Source: Sabellastarte sp. h YS-2021
Lineage: Eukaryota > Annelida > Polychaeta > Sabellida > Sabellidae
Reading direction: 5' to 3'
DNA length: 64,000 bases
Assembly (NCBI GenBank): GCA_964017235.1
Contig: OZ024934.1
Location: 78,706,706-78,770,705 of the forward strand
In this document: positions 10,435 to 20,800 of the stretch, piece after piece
Layout: the number at the start of each line of letters is the position of its first letter
Numbering within the stretch: the stretch's first letter is position 1
Translations under genes and position numbers: made by a program
The notes under the pieces: generated by a model
What the model saw: only the letters and a program-made list of their open reading frames with translations
Databases searched by the model: none
What the model was told of the DNA's origin: nothing

Positions 10435-12402
10435 ATGGCATCTCCAGGACAGAAAAAGGGTGCGTGTGGCCATATTATGGCTTCTTTTGACAAACATAGT
10501 AGGTGTGCGCGTTGTCGCGAGAAAGGACAGGGTGATGACCCTTGTGTTCAAAATCTGCAGTGTGACTTTTGCAGTGTCCTTACCCCGGAGCAAGTGCTCA
10601 AGTTAAGTACTCCTACCTATAAACTCAGAAAGGAAAAGGCTAAAGCAAAGGAAGTGTTAGTCGATCCGTCTTCTGTGGTAGTACTTGATACCCAGCCAGA
10701 ACAAGAACCTGCTGTTTCTGTTTCTTCTGCTCCGGATTTGTCCCTTCCTGTGCCTCAGTTTAAGAAAGATCTTCAGGAACTGGACGAAAAGTGGGCCACT
10801 CGTATGGCCAGGCTTGAGGCACTTATCACTTTAGGACATCGCTCCTCACCTTCTGTACAACAAAGTCCAACATTTTCTCCGGTCAAAGTACCGGTCTCTC
10901 ATGCTGCTCCAGCAGGTGCTCTTTCCCAGACACCCTTTTTTGTCTCTACTTCGGCTTCTTCCGGCCCAGCCGGCCCGGCTGTTGGCCCGGATGAGCCTAG
11001 AGATCAGGATTTTTCCTTTGCTGACAGACAATCTCCACTTCAAAACCTCTACCCGGAAGCGGAACCTATGTTTAAACACCCTGCTCCGGTGGCTACTGTG
11101 TCGTCAGCTGCTATGTCTGCTTCCTCTCAATCTGCATTTCAACAACCTTCTTCCGGCTCCGGGCCGGTCACCTTCCGCGATGTCAATCCTCAGGAAACAT
11201 TTGAAGATGGTGAGTTATCTGACGCAGAGGAATCCCCAGACTTGGAAACCTCAGACCCGGACCGGGTCCTCAGTGAAGATCAAAATTATCGCGAGACTGT
11301 GAGAGGCGTCCGCGCGTTCATGGGATGGACACACATTCCTGACCTGGAGTTTTCTCCGCAATCCCGCACTGATAATCCTTGGGCAGGTCACCGTTCTCAG
11401 CCTGTGGGCAAGATTTCTGTGGATCTTCCACCGGAAGATTGGTTGTGCCGAAAACTAGAAACTCTAAACCTTGTACTGATAGAAGGATATCCTTCAAAAT
11501 CTAGTGATCCAGGTGGCCTGCATGTGGACCAATTCCTCAGACCCCCCAAATCCCAGAGCAGATGGTATGGGATACACCCGGCGGAGCCTACAGATCCAAC
11601 TAGGCCGGGTAAATCAGTGAATTCTTGGCCAAATGATGCGGCGAAGATCAATAGTTCATTCCCCAGGATTTCAACCATATCTTCTGCATCTCCTCAGCCT
11701 CCATCCCGCCCACTATCACAAGACACTATGCGTAAGTGGGAGAAAGCAGCAAAAGAGTCTTCATATATTTGCAACCAGTCAGCGGGGTTTAATCGCTGTA
11801 TTACCAAAATACAGGATGCCTTCCAAGAACAATTGCATATTTTACAAAGTGAACTTAAGAAAGGCAAGTCTTCTGTCAAAGCTCAAGGTGCATTGGATGA
11901 ACTTTTGTATTTATCCTCATTTAACCAGAATGTCAGTTTCGCCATGGGTAAATCTCTACAACATTTGGCAGACTTTACATTTGTGCAGATGGCAAATTTG
12001 ACCCTACTCCGTAGGGATTCATACTTGGAAGCTGTGAAACCGGGGATTAAACCAGATACTTTCAATTCCTTGAGAAATTGCCCCCTGAATGGATATGGGT
12101 TATTTACAGATGCTGCTATTAGAAAAGCGGAGGATGAAATAAACCAATTAGAAGCTTCCTGACATACTTCCCAGCCCGGCCCGGGCCGCGGGGGGTTCGC
12201 CGGTAGAGGCAGAAAACAGAGATACCAACCCTACAGTACTGGTTGGAAACCTCAAGACACTGCTAAAACAACTTCTCAAGCCGGAAAAGAACTCCCAGCT
12301 TGGAAATCGTTTGGTTCCCGCAATAGAGGCCGGGGCAGAGGCCGGGGTGGTCAACCCGGACGTGGTACCAAGATGGCTCATGAGAAGACACAATATAAAT
12401 GA
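10435..12402 (+). pseudogene. DIRS gag of A with premature in-frame TGA
   Basis: The true start is the ATG at 10435, matched by MASPGQ in E; the open frame upstream begins at a GTG. The N-terminal motif is CGHIMASFDKHSRCARCREK followed by GDDPCV and CDFC, a zinc-binding-like pattern. Mid-protein blocks shared with B and E include MGWTHIPD, GYPSKSSDPGG and RRDSYL. The frame stops at TGA 12160-12162 (575 aa). The same frame then continues with an RG-rich tail (RGRGRGRGG) and ends at TGA 12400-12402, the position where B and E gag end. The first stop is therefore a nonsense mutation removing about 80 residues of basic, probably RNA-binding, tail. Confidence 0.85.
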
Positions 12403-14601
12403 CAATTACTGCAAGTCAAGTCCGGTGCCGGTGGCCCGGCCAGTCAGTTCTGTGAAAAGTGTCGTAACAAGAAACTCTTTTGTATCTGTTCCAACAAATG
12501 TTTCTTATCATGTTGTATGTCGTGTACCTACTGTAACAAGGTGGCAGTCACAAAAGAAAGACGTAAGGCCAAAATCAAAGATCAAAAGTCAAATAAAGTG
12601 TGTGAAAAGTGCTTCTTTTGTCGGTCACTTTGTTTCTGCTCCAAATGTTCCAAATGTCCCCAATGTTGCAAGTGTCCAACCAGTGGGGGGACGTCTTCAG
12701 AGTTTTTGGGAAATATGGGCTCACAAGGGTGCAACCCAAAAGTAGTGTCCATATTAAAGGAGGGTTATGTTCTTCCCTTCAAAGTAAGACCTCCCTTAGT
12801 AAGGGATCCCCTGAAAGTAAGTGGCTATGCAAACCCCATCAGAGACTCCCACTTGCAAGCAGCTGTACAAGCTCTGATCGAGAAAAAGGCAGTAGAGAGG
12901 GTCAGGGTTCAAACCTCACTAGCCTTTTTCAACAGACTGTTCATTGTCCCAAAGCCGAACCACAAGTGGCGGCCAATCTTGGATCTCAGTACTCTAAATC
13001 AGTTTTTATGCGTAAAAACATTCAAAATGGAGACTCCAGAGACAATCCGGACCTCTCTACAACAAGAGGAGTGGGTGACATCGCTAGACTTCAGCGACGC
13101 CTACTTCCACATCCCAATTCACTACACATCCCGAAAATTCCTCAGGTTCCACTTTCAGAACCAGTCGTACCAGTTTCGGGCACTTCCCTTTGGCCTGTCA
13201 ACAGCTCCCATGGAGTTCACTGGTGTGGTCAAAGAGGTCAAGTTAATGGCTCAGTCACAGGGTATAAGAATCCACCAGTACCTAGACGACTGGTTGATTC
13301 GAGCCCCTACCAAAGAATCTTGCCACCAGGGAACCCAGTCCCTCCTAGCCCTTTGCCAGGAGTTGGGCTGGATGGTAAACATGCAAAAATCAGAACTGGA
13401 ACCCCAACAAGTCTTCGACTTCGTAGGCTACCAGTACGACCTACTCAACGGAGTAGTCAGGCCTACTCAAAACCGTTGGGAAGCCCTTCAACAAAAAATA
13501 ACAGTGCTTTTACAGAACAGATCTTGCCGAGTGAGAACTTTCATGTCTCTTATAGGTCTTCTCACTGCGACAGAAAAACAGGTGACCCTAGGCAGACTGC
13601 ACATGAGACCTATTCAGTGGCACCTCAAGAAACACTGGAGAGTCCCAGAATCTCTGGAAAAGGAGATCCCAATTCCGAGGTCTCTCCATCAGTACCTGCA
13701 GTGGTGGACCCAAGAGGAAAATGTCCTAAAGGGTCAGCCCTTACACCCCCTGCGACACGCAGTTCAAATCTTTACAGACGCCTCAAAAGAAGGCTGGGGT
13801 GCTCACTTAGGCGACTTCACAGCAAGCGGTACTTGGTCAGTGCCCGAAAGCAAGTTGCACATAAACTTCTTAGAACTAAAAGCCGTGTTGTTGGCACTAA
13901 AAAGATTCCAACATTTAGTGCAAGGAAAGGTCGTCCTGATTGCCTCAGACAACACTACGGTTGTAGCATACATCAACAAGGAAGGAGGTATGAGGTCAGG
14001 CTCACTCTGTGCCCTTCTTTGGCGGCTCCTATGTTGGTGCAGCCTCAATCAAATAGTACTGAAGGCCAGACACATTCCAGGCCGTCTGAATGTAATTGCA
14101 GACAAATTGTCTCGCCAAAGGCAGGTCATTCAGACGGAGTGGTCCCTCCATCAAGAGACCTTCGACCTCCTTTGTCAAACCTGGCATTATCCCCGAGTGG
14201 ACATGTTTGCAACAAGGTACAACTGCAAGCTAGTTCAATTTGTGTCCCCAATTCCGGACCCAAAGGCCTGGTCAGTGGATGCTCTGACATTATCCTGGGA
14301 GGACCTGGACATGTACCTCTTCCCCCCAGTGTCTCTGATGGGGAAGGTGGTCAGCAAGCTGTCAGATCACTGGTATCGCAGAGCAATCCTGATTGCCCCG
14401 GGATGGCCCAACATGCCTTGGTTTTGGGACCTAGTGGAGCTATCTGCGAGGGTTCCTCTTTGTCTTCCACACCACCCAGATCTAGTGACCCAACCTTTCA
14501 ACAAGGCACGTCACAGGGATCTGACAAACCTAAATCTCCATGCCTGGCTCCTAGAGCCCAGACAATCAAGGAGCAGGGGTTCTCTAGCCCAGTGGCGTTA
14601 A
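12311..14601 (+). pseudogene. DIRS RT-RNase H-MT-like polyprotein of A, one frameshift
   Basis: Reverse transcriptase of A. Motifs in order: WRPILDLSTLN, TSLDFSDAYFHIP, ALPFGLSTAP and the catalytic YLDDWL (13279-13290). RNase H follows with FTDASKEGWGAHL, LELKAV, ASDNTTVVAYINKEGG and HIPGRLNVIADKLSR. After it comes a block VDMFATRYNCKL to APGWPNMPWFW, corresponding to the Dam-like methyltransferase segment of DIRS elements. Relative to E, one base is missing near 12732-12737: the upstream part (PVGGRLQSFWEIW) is in one frame and ends at 12745, and the rest continues in the next. There is no convincing start codon, and production by frameshifting from gag is possible. Confidence 0.82.
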
Positions 14602-15605
14602 GAATTGAGGCGCCTCAAAGACGTTCAACCAGAACAGTCTACGAAGCGAAGTGGGCCGTTTTTGTCAGATGGTGCGAAACAAGTCAGGTGGACTTCAGGA
14701 ACCCATCTATAAAACAAATAGCAGATTTCCTCCTGCACCTTTTCCAGGAGAAGAATCTCCAGCCCAGCACTATTGATGGTTACAGGTCAGCCATTTCAGA
14801 CAAACTGGGAAATACCTCGGTTAATGTCGGCAAGGATGACAATTTGACTAGACTGTTAGACAGTTTTCACAGAGATAGACCCAAAGGGCGCCGGGGGGTT
14901 CCTACTTGGAACCTCTCCCTGGTTTTACACCAGCTTACAAAAGCGCCTTTTGAACCACTCAGAAAGGCTTCTCTGAAGCACCTTACTTTCAAAACTGTTT
15001 TTCCCCTAGCCCTGGCTTCAGGAAAACGCAGGAGTGAGATTCACGCTTGGTTAAACAAAAATATCAGACACCAAGCTGATTGGTCCAAAGTTTCCCTCTA
15101 CCCTTCACCAAGCTTCTTGGCGAAAAATCACTTGGCAAAAGAGGGACCAGAGTGCGTGGCCCCTGTGGTCATCCCGGCCTTAGCCCCCACTCTGGATAAG
15201 TCTTTAAAGGAAGACAGATCCCTTTGCCCCGTTCGGGCGCTTCGCTACTACCTGGACAAAACGCAGGACCGAAGAACGGGAAAGGAGTTAGTTTTTGTTT
15301 CATTCAAACAAGGTTTTAACAAGGACATCTCTCCTGCCACTATCTCGTCCTGGATCAAACAAACAGTAGTGTTGTGTTATGATCTCTCTGACCAAGATTC
15401 CTTGACCTTACATCAGGTTAAGGCCCATGATGTTAGGGCCTTTGCGGCCTCCAAAGCCTTTCAAGGTGGCATATCTCTGGACCAGATTCTAGCAGCATGC
15501 CACTGGAAGTCCCACAACACCTTTACACAGTTTTACCTTAAGGATGTTGCCTGGGCAGATAAGGAGCTTTTTCCTGTGGTGGCTGCCCAGCAGATCCACC
15601 ACTAG
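12403..15605 (+). pseudogene. Cysteine-rich domain plus tyrosine recombinase of A, one frameshift
   Basis: Directly after the natural gag TGA (12400-12402) the gag frame stays open and encodes a dense cysteine cluster (CEKC, CICSNKC, CCMSCTYC, CEKCFFC, CSKCSKCPQCCKC). The one-base loss near 12735 then moves the recombinase frame to a different phase. That frame runs open across the whole RT region to 15605. The C-terminal third, from about 14580, is the tyrosine recombinase: arginine in SGKRRSEIHAW (about 15017-15050), HDVR at 15425-15436, CHWKSHNTF, and the nucleophile tyrosine at 15534-15536. This enzyme would integrate the circular DNA. It ends VVAAQQIHH. Confidence 0.82.
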
Positions 15606-15788
15606 TCCCCTAAGCTTCTTTGTATATAATTATATATAGTGTACATACTAGTTAGTTTTAGGTGTAGGCTCACTTTTAGCCTAGACCTTGGCTTCTCAAA
15701 GTCTTTTACTTCAGAGTAATCCTCTGGGTACCGTGGGAATCATTGACTTGAACTCTTACTCTCTTCCTCCCCTCAGAGTAGTCAAAAA

Positions 15789-15826
<38 letters not shown>
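15789..15826 (+). repeat. G38 tract in the 3' region of A
   Basis: AAAAA followed by 38 G, preceded by pyrimidine-rich CTCTTCCTCCCCTCAG. Every element with a 3' part has an A-then-G purine run at the matching place. Confidence 0.95.
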
Positions 15827-15829
<3 letters not shown>

Positions 15830-15958
15830 GTGGGTCTAGTTACCCTTGAGACTAACAGGTCTCCCCAAAGGACTAGAACCTCACACCTAGGTATAATATA
15901 AGAGTTCTCTCCAATCCTCAGAAGGCTGCCCTCCTTCCACTGGGTAGTTATTCTAGCC

Positions 15959-16052
15959 ATCGTCTGGTAGGTAAGATGTATTAACGCAATGAAATTGCAA
16001 ATTTTAATTAGTAAATTAAATTTTTATTAGTTAATACCTTACCTACCAGACG
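15959..16052 (+). repeat. Internal complementary region of A
   Basis: Reverse complement of the left terminus joined to the reverse complement of the right terminus, with the junction at CGCAATGAAATTGCAAATTT. It is exactly what a circle joining both ends would show, as in the DIRS-1 replication model. Confidence 0.93.
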
Positions 16053-16106
16053 GGAAATTCCCACCCAGCCTTCCCCGCTTTCAGCCTTACAATTCAACTT
16101 TAGGGA

Positions 16107-16321
16107 CGAAAAAGATGCTATGACGTCACGTCCCTCTGGCGAGTGAGGCAGGAACTAGGCCACCTGGCGAGTGGAGTGTAGTGTACCGGTCCTGCCGGGG
16201 GTGAAACCCAGGACGTCTTTTTCTTTCGTTTGGCGGGACCGGCTGGCGCCGGCATATAGCTATCGTCTGGTAGGTAAGGTATTAACTAATAAAAATTTTA
16301 TTTAATAATTAAAATTTGCAA
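16107..16321 (-). repeat. Right inverted terminal repeat of A
   Basis: Inverse of 10130-10320, with its own A+T-rich outer end (TTAATAATTAAAATTTGCAA). It carries the same CRE palindrome at 16121-16128. The target sequence resumes at 16322. Confidence 0.92.
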
Positions 16322-16459
16322 TACTATATTTATAGCGTAATTCTATTTTTTTATTGTTAACTAATTACCAAAGAAACATAATTCATACAGGTTCTGCAAC
16401 ATTTTAAATGATTGTTACAGGAATCTGTCAGAAAAATCACTAATTTGATGAGATTAATA

Positions 16460-16705
16460 AATAAGGCCGAAAGGGATTTCGTTCTGCTAACGTGAGCCGC
16501 ATAGCCATCAAAGACACAAGTAGTACACTGAAGTGGTCACCCATCCCAGTACTAATGTAGCCCATTGCCACTTAACTTCAGTGAAGAGACAGGTACTCGT
16601 CAGGCTACGCCACAATTCATTAAAGTTCGGAGACAAAAAAAAAAGAAGTGATCTCTAGAAGTGCAAGCCTCGCTAGAGCTCACACTTAAAAATTCCAAGG
16701 TAAAA
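16460..16705 (-). mobile_element. Element with a 5S rRNA-like segment, copy 1
   Basis: GTCACCCATCCCAGTACTAA at about 16537 and TTAACTTCAGTGA at about 16573 match, in order and spacing, the reverse complement of the 3' half of animal 5S rRNA, including its internal promoter region. The flanks match a second copy at 33028-33572 (GTGAGCCGCATAGCC; TTCGGAGACA, A run, AGTGATCT). 5S-derived SINEs (SINE3 class) are known; this looks like such an element, diverged. It ends about 45 bp before the next exon. Confidence 0.6.
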
Positions 16706-16749
16706 CAAGGGGTTTTCCTTAGTAAGAATTATTATGCTGAATGTTACAG

Positions 16750-16953
16750 ACCAGTGATGGCTCTGATTGACTGTGAAGTTGTCTGTGTGGATGAGAAAAA
16801 GCGAGAGCAGACATACCAGGAAGTTATTTCACACCATGGGCCACCGGACGGCACAGTGGTGGTCAGTTTACAAAATGGGGGAGAATTCGAGGATGACACT
16901 ATCAATGATGTGCTCACTACACTGGGGGAAGTCGGCGAGATAATACTGGTCAG
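16750..16953 (+). CDS. Synj: Synaptojanin exon: start of the RRM-like domain
   Basis: This 204-bp exon completes the SDHRPV active-site motif with PVMALIDCEV, the last strand of the 5-phosphatase fold, and then enters the RRM-like (DUF1866) domain that synaptojanins carry after the phosphatase. Residues such as HHGPPDGTVVVSLQ and LTTLGEVGEIILVR fit an RRM strand-helix-strand start. The acceptor AG is at 16748-16749 and the donor GT at 16954. It enters in phase 2 and leaves in phase 2. The open frame extends upstream of the acceptor, but that part is repeat sequence and is not exon. Confidence 0.92.
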
Positions 16954-17912
16954 GTGGGTAGTATCTGAGTAAAGTTTTGGGTTCTTATGATAAAGACCGG
17001 AAGTGAGCAGACTACACAAAACAATACAGTGCGCATAATTTTGCAGCCATTTATCTGAAGCAATAATAGAGAATCAAATGATACAGACAAAATATAGTGC
17101 ACCAAAAATATACGGAAAATTATATTTATAGTAATATTAAATGAAACCAGTCTTTATAATAGAAATAAAGCCCTCAGGTTTGGTACTTCTGGCATAATGG
17201 ACGAGAGCTAATGTGCGTGTCCTTTATGCGCTGTAAGTGCCGTCCTTTTATAGGGGTAAAGTACTCGCCCTTGGACTTTATTTCTACATTGGTTTTCTTT
17301 GAAAATTAAACAAAAAAAAAGAAGAAATTTCTACATGCATTGATCAGCTTATACTAAATGTTATTATGATCAATGGAATACAGCGTTTTAGTTGTTGATG
17401 GAAACAAATCAGGAAGATGGGCCGTGAGTTTTTAAATTTAAATACTGTAATTTATGTAATAAACACATGGAGGGCAATCCCTTTTTACATTTAGGTGAGT
17501 GTTTCCAGTAAAAAAGACAAAAACATGCTATGTGATATGTTTTAGTTACTTGTCTCTCTCTGATATTTTTTGGGGGCTTACTTTTTATTGGTGTAGCATA
17601 TAAAAAACATGATAACACTGTAAAAAAATTTATTGCCTTGCGTTAATTATGTACAGCTTCTGTAAAATGTAAGTGTTCATATTTTTTAAGTTTTATTGAG
17701 ATTTTGGGTACATTTGTATGATATATAAGAATGTATTTGAAAAACTGTCTAATACATCAATCTCTAACTAGGCTTTGCCCTGCGGTTCATGAGTATGTTT
17801 GCTGTAATTTTTTACCCTTGTTCACTGAAAATGGTTCTCATCAGGGAGGGGGCATTTATTACGGTGTTTTGAGTACGTTAGAAATTGAGACATGATCATT
17901 TTAACCTGATAG
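16954..17912 (+). other. Intron, no feature seen
   Basis: 959 bp of A+T-rich intron between the two RRM-domain exons. I see no repeat family from elsewhere in the window and no coding signal. Confidence 0.7.
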
Positions 17913-18160
17913 GTTCTTGGACACTGACATGATCCTCACATTCCGGAAAGGTTATGAGGCGTTGGCCTGTCTTAAATACCACGAGACAACCATCAGTGGT
18001 CACATGATCACCGTCAAGTTGAAAGCCCCAAATTGGAAAGATATGGTGATCAAGGAGTTGAACTCTGTGAAGAGCAACACTGCAGCTCTGTTCAATGCCA
18101 CCAGTAACTGTCTGCTAGGAGAAGACTTCACCATCAGAAGCATGTCCTTTGATGTAGATG
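17913..18160 (+). CDS. Synj: Synaptojanin exon: rest of the RRM-like domain
   Basis: This 248-bp exon encodes FLDTDMILTFRKGYEALACL and KYHETTISGHMITVKLKAPN, the second half of the RRM-like fold, followed by a charged helix (WKDMVIKELNSVKSN) and GEDFTIRSMSFDVD. This region follows the phosphatase domain in synaptojanins of other animals. The acceptor AG is at 17911-17912 and the donor GT at 18161. It enters in phase 2 with the split arginine codon and leaves in phase 1. No internal stop or frameshift. Confidence 0.92.
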
Positions 18161-18256
18161 GTATGTATTTGATTATATTATCCACCAAACACTGTGTTTG
18201 ACCATAATAGCCTCTGGCAATGTTTAAACATCTGAGGGCCTGATAAACAATATAAG

Positions 18257-18498
18257 GGGCCACGGTGGCAGAGTGGTAACACTCTCGCCTCCCACCTCTG
18301 AAATCAGAGTTCGAATCTCGGCCCGACCTCAAGTGGGAAAGCTGGTAGTTGCTTACCGTTGGTCGACAGTTTACAGTACTGAACCTTCACCAACTGTATG
18401 TCCTGGTTTCCTCTGCCCCTAAAACTACCCGTGGTGATATGATCTATATAATGTGTTGAAAGTGACGTTAAACCCAAATAAATAAATAAATGATAAAT
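18257..18498 (+). mobile_element. tRNA-derived SINE with an AAATAAA-type tail
   Basis: The head GGTGGCAGAGTGGTAACAC (box A) and GAGTTCGAATCTC (box B) are spaced as in a tRNA. The body ends GACGTTAAACCCAAATAAA and further AAAT repeats. This 3' end is common in bivalve SINEs. The head does not make a sound cloverleaf with mature tRNA ends, so a SINE is preferred over a tRNA gene. Confidence 0.7.
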
Positions 18499-18753
18499 AA
18501 TGTAATGTGCTATGAAGCCAAAGAAATGCTATGGTAAAGCATTATGTGTTTAGTAACTGACCACAGTCATGATCAAAATTCGTTGAAAGTCTACCACAAG
18601 TGGCTTAAACTTATAACACAAATCACATAAGATTTTACAAGAATTTAAACATCCCATAATTTAAAAGTTAAAGGAAATAAGATTATTCCTAGCTTGCAGA
18701 TTTCCATTGGTGTTAAATTGAAGTATGCTGTTGATGTTAAATAACTGTTTTAG

Positions 18754-18825
18754 ATGAGGCAGATGATGAAGTAGCCAACTTGATTCTCCAGGATCCTTTC
18801 CAGTTAAAGGAAGGCAGTCATTCAG
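18754..18825 (+). CDS. Synj: Synaptojanin short exon with a DPF motif
   Basis: This 72-bp exon encodes an acidic linker (DEADDEVANLILQ) ending in DPFQLKEGSHS. It joins in phase on both sides (phase 1 in, phase 1 out), with acceptor AG at 18752-18753 and donor GT at 18826. DPF is the known short motif that binds the AP-2 alpha ear in endocytic proteins, so it may contribute to recruitment; that is an inference. Its length of exactly 24 codons means skipping it would keep the frame, so alternative splicing is possible. Confidence 0.75.
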
Positions 18826-20402
18826 GTGAGTGGTGTGAATATTGTATTTTAGCTTGTGTATAACAGCATCTATAATATCATAGACACTTCCCTGGCCATT
18901 TTACCGAAGCTTCAGACCTATTCACTCTCTGGTTACAGTTTTGGTGTACACTTCTATTTTGGAAATTGTAAATTTATGAAACTGACAAGACACTTTCTTC
19001 ATATGGCTTCTTATTGTCCGATTTTTTTTTTTTTTTTACAATTTTCCACCATTGAATTAAGTTGAAAGAAACACATATTTTGATAATAAGAAATATAAAT
19101 GCTACTAAAATATTTGTCCACTCTTATCTAATAGTATGTGGTAAGAATTTGTTGGTGCTCAAATATTAACACAAGTTGGATACTATCCACACATAGAGAC
19201 AGTCCTGGTATATTTTTTATAATTAATTTTTTTACCAAAAGCCCTACCTGCAAGTCACAGTAGAAAACCTGTGCACATTGGTAATATTACTCAGTCTTCC
19301 TGTGACATGCATTTTAAATTGAACTCAGCACCTGAGATATGGGGATCACACTGTTAAACCAAGACAACACCCTGCCTCCTATTGGTTAAAGAACAATGCA
19401 AGTCCAGTTACTACTGCTTGTCAAGCATTTATGATCTGTGCATGACACATATTTTCTTGGTTTTGTTGCGATTGAAAGGCCAGATTTCTTATCAATGCCA
19501 GTGTGAAATTTTATTTCAATAGTAGACTTAATTAACTGATTATTTTAAAGGAACTGGGGAAGTAGTGCATTGTTTTGGCTCACTGAATATTGTTTTATGC
19601 GCCATTGAATCTACCAGTCGAGATAATGAATTTCTGTGACCATATGATTAAATAAAATTATCTCTAAAGTTAACACAGCAATTGCTGTCGGCGATTTGTA
19701 AAAAAAATTACCATTTAAATGTGTGATTATCTATTTTGTGTTGTGTTGCATATTATAGTTTAGTTAACAATCTGAAAAATAAGGTAACCCCAAATCACCC
19801 TGTGGAAAGTCTGTGCTAATACAGTGTACATTTTTGGGTCTACTGCCGTTAATTGTGTGATTACTGTTAGTGGAAATAGATACATATGTTAACTGTTAAT
19901 TGTGTTAGTAATTGGTATGGCTGCGCAAGTCTTTTCTTTTAGCCTGTTTTAAATGTCCAGCTCTGCCAGTTTTTGGGAGCATCATATACAGAGGTTGTTA
20001 ACGTAATATATCATGCAACAATGGTTAAATCCTAATGATTTGACTTTAAAATAACTAATTCTTAATCATTCAGTTGTTAATTTTCCTCTTTTAGAATCAA
20101 TGGTAGAATCTCTTTCGTGTATATTAGTCTATATAAATTGACAGAAAAATGATCAAAATATTACCATTATTAATTAGCTTAATTTATTTCTTCCTTTGAG
20201 CTAGGGCCGAATCAACTGGTGACCCTTAGTTTTGTTTAGTTTAAATGAACACTTCATTTAGCCTCTGAATTTTGATTAAAAGACCTGAAATTGTTCCAAG
20301 GATTCCCCAACAGACTGTTATATTGTACTTTGATACATATCTATTGTAATATCTATCTATTGTAATTATTTTACACAAATCTATTGTAAACTCTACCTAT
20401 TG
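18826..20402 (+). other. Intron, no feature seen before the Helitron-like element
   Basis: A+T-rich intron sequence without recognisable genes or repeat families. A T16 run lies near 19022. A further small exon cannot be excluded by eye. Confidence 0.6.
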
Positions 20403-20800
20403 TAATTAAGTGTCCCGCAAGGGACGCTTGTTTGTGTATGGGAGACCTTCCGGCTCCGCCGGCTCCGCATTTTGTTTTCCTTATAACTCTGTAACCGTTA
20501 GGCGGATTCTTTTCAAATTTGGCAGGTTTAGGCAGTAGCCTTGGGGAATTTTTTTGAATATGCTGCAGTGACATTTCAACCAATCAGATAGGTCACATGA
20601 CCAAAAATGTCTTTTTTCGATGGGGAAGCTTTTCCGGATGATAACTTGAAAGGAATTTTATCAATTCGCCTGAAACTTGGCAAATACATTCATTCTATTA
20701 AAATCTGGAAATCATTAGATTTTGGCATTGATTGTTTAAGAAATGGCCGAGTAATTAATGATTAATTAATCATTATGAATTTTCCAAATAAGGAAAACAC

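Larger units (their letters stand above)
10130..16321 (+). mobile_element. DIRS-type retrotransposon A, full length
   Basis: About 6.2 kb with left and right inverted terminal repeats, an internal complementary region, and gag, RT-RNase H-MT and tyrosine recombinase frames. DIRS elements integrate through a circular intermediate and a tyrosine recombinase and make no target duplication; the interrupted 51-bp repeat confirms that here. The shared parts of the two ITRs (10154-10320 and 16107 onward) look identical, which suggests a young insertion. Even so, gag has an in-frame stop and there is a one-base deletion near 12735, so this copy is not autonomous. Confidence 0.93.

Noticed and set aside
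15706-15960. Minus-strand ORF with a run of prolines
   Set aside because: Caused by the G38 tract of DIRS A read in reverse. The same applies to minus-strand frames over the homopolymers of B and E.
10130-16321. LTR retrotransposon (Gypsy or Copia) for the large elements
   Set aside because: Ends are inverted, not direct, repeats; there is no aspartic protease or DDE integrase; a tyrosine recombinase and an internal complementary region are present, and no target duplication.
16535-16600. 5S rRNA gene
   Set aside because: Only part of the gene is recognisable, in a diverged repeat element present twice with shared non-5S flanks; not a functional gene.
18257-18330. Candidate tRNA gene
   Set aside because: Box A and B are present, but the acceptor stem does not pair and the sequence continues into a SINE body and tail.
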